NCBI GenBank assembly: GCA_963667315.1
Contig: OY763325.1
Span: 434,001-498,000, forward strand
Length of the DNA stretch: 64,000 nt
Origin: DAINPP01 sp963667315
Lineage (GTDB): Bacteria; Thermotogota; Thermotogae; MWEM01
Reading direction: 5' to 3'
The notes beneath the pieces are model-generated. The model worked only from the letters and a program-made list of their open reading frames with translations. It did no database searches and had not been told where the DNA came from. Within the stretch, counting starts at the first letter, position 1. Every line of letters starts with the position of its first letter. Positions 63,336 through 64,000 of this stretch are shown here, one piece after another. A program made the translations under genes and the position numbers.

Positions 63336-64000
63336 ATGAAAATAATTTTTCTTTTGTTTTTTCTGGTTTTAATGTTTACAACGCCTTTTTCTGCAACTAT
63401 TCAGGAAATGACACAGGATTATGGCAGAAGATTATCGTATTTTTCTAATCTTGACAGTGATGCTATTGACAAAATTCTTTCTGAAAAGGATTTTAAAAGA
63501 TTGTTTGTAGTAGATGATTCAGGGGAGAGATATTGTTCATTGCTTTTTGATCTTGAAAAAGCTTCAGAAGTGACTGGCGATATTCATATAGAAACCTATA
63601 AACTGTCGGATTTTAGTAAAAGTAAATCTGATACATGTGAGATGGCGGTTATCGGTTATCTCCAGCTTCAAAAATCTTTGTTTGATGCAACAGATATTTT
63701 CCAAAGTTTTTCAACAACAAAAATCGTGTTGGATGATATGAGCTATATCGATTATTTTTTGGGAAATCTGGCAAGAGTTGAAAAAAATGCAAACGATTAT
63801 TTTAAAAGTAAAGAAAATACAAAAAATATCACACAATACATAGATGAAAAGCATAAATTAAATGTGATTTTTTATAATAATTTTTCAAATTACTTTTTTT
63901 CAGAACCTGTTGATTTTTCTCCGACTATTTATGAAGAGGCCGATGAAAATCTTCCTTTGAAGGCATATACATTTTTTGATGATGAGATAACAAACTCATA
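63336..64000 (+). CDS. exported protein of unknown function (partial)
   Basis: The frame starts at ATG 63336 after GAAAGGGG and stays open to the window end, 221 codons. Residues 1-20 are a signal peptide, probably cut in PFSA-TIQ. The mature part is rich in Asp, Ser and Phe with no cysteine pair or known motif; segments such as DDSGERYCSLLFDLEK suggest a soluble alpha/beta domain. The C-terminus is beyond the window. I do not recognise the family. Confidence 0.65.
   Translation, partial: MKIIFLLFFLVLMFTTPFSATIQEMTQDYGRRLSYFSNLDSDAIDKILSEKDFKRLFVVDDSGERYCSLLFDLEKASEVTGDIHIETYKLSDFSKSKSDTCEMAVIGYLQLQKSLFDATDIFQSFSTTKIVLDDMSYIDYFLGNLARVEKNANDYFKSKENTKNITQYIDEKHKLNVIFYNNFSNYFFSEPVDFSPTIYEEADENLPLKAYTFFDDEITNS

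Noticed and set aside
1..64000. CRISPR array, tRNA cluster, prophage or intact insertion sequence
   Set aside because: No regularly spaced repeats, cloverleaf sequences other than tmRNA, transposase or phage genes were seen.

Overview
The window is a gene-dense, AT-rich bacterial chromosome segment of 64 kb with about 58 protein genes, one tmRNA and no tRNA, rRNA, intact transposon or CRISPR array. The best guess at origin is a member of the Thermotogota, probably one of the lower-GC lineages. The main evidence is the block butyrate kinase - phosphate butyryltransferase - butyrate kinase - small P-loop ATPase - four-subunit 2-oxoacid:ferredoxin oxidoreductase, an order I recall from Thermotoga maritima. 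Supporting signs are a SAH/MTA-type deaminase, a K+-dependent pyrophosphatase, many TTG starts and very long, tightly overlapping operons. The assignment is an inference without a database search. Strong Shine-Dalgarno sequences (GGAGGT-like) allowed many starts to be refined. Several promoters share an extended -10 of the form TGnTATAAT.

Layout. 1-5.4 kb (minus strand): a glycyl radical enzyme (HypD-like N-terminus, cut by the window edge) and its activase; an S41-like protein, an MFS carrier and a HAD phosphatase; a 48-residue gene ending in a 50-bp perfect palindrome; an FKBP isomerase. 5.6-19.7 kb (plus): one run of 14 genes from a coiled-coil protein through an amidohydrolase, site-2 protease, HD-GYP protein, GlpP, YqeK, RlmN, Lgt, DnaB, a B12-radical SAM protein, TldD/TldE and CoaE, ending in tmRNA. 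19.8-22.2 kb (minus): a PAS/GAF protein and an ArsB/NhaD-type permease. 22.4-30.2 kb (plus): aminotransferase, Buk-Ptb-Buk and the ferredoxin oxidoreductase. Together these would turn branched-chain amino acids into acids with ATP formed at the kinase step. 30.3-38.3 kb (minus): a BmrCD/TM287-288-like heterodimeric exporter, RpiA, an overlapping umuD - DUF72 - umuC cassette and NadE. 38.4-42.5 kb (plus): a stand-alone B12-binding domain, a LolCDE-type ABC pair, a GNAT enzyme and an exported thioredoxin-rhodanese fusion. 42.5-47.2 kb (minus): a complete BMP-type nucleoside ABC importer, followed by about 760 bp without a gene. 48-55.4 kb (minus): MscS, a beta-helix protein, Ddl, ClpC, RadA and an OsmC protein. 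55.5-59.8 kb (minus): an unknown protein, a YtcJ-type amidohydrolase and HppA. 60-64 kb: methyltransferase, LplA, cardiolipin synthase and the start of an unknown exported protein.

The physiology suggested is anaerobic peptide or amino-acid fermentation with Na+ or pyrophosphate-linked energetics. The points most worth following are the umuD-DUF72-umuC cassette with a hairpin in its leader, two genes (coaE and a methyltransferase) whose best start codon is AUA, the conserved but unexplained ATPase between the kinase and oxidoreductase genes, and the orphan B12 sensor domain heading an export operon.
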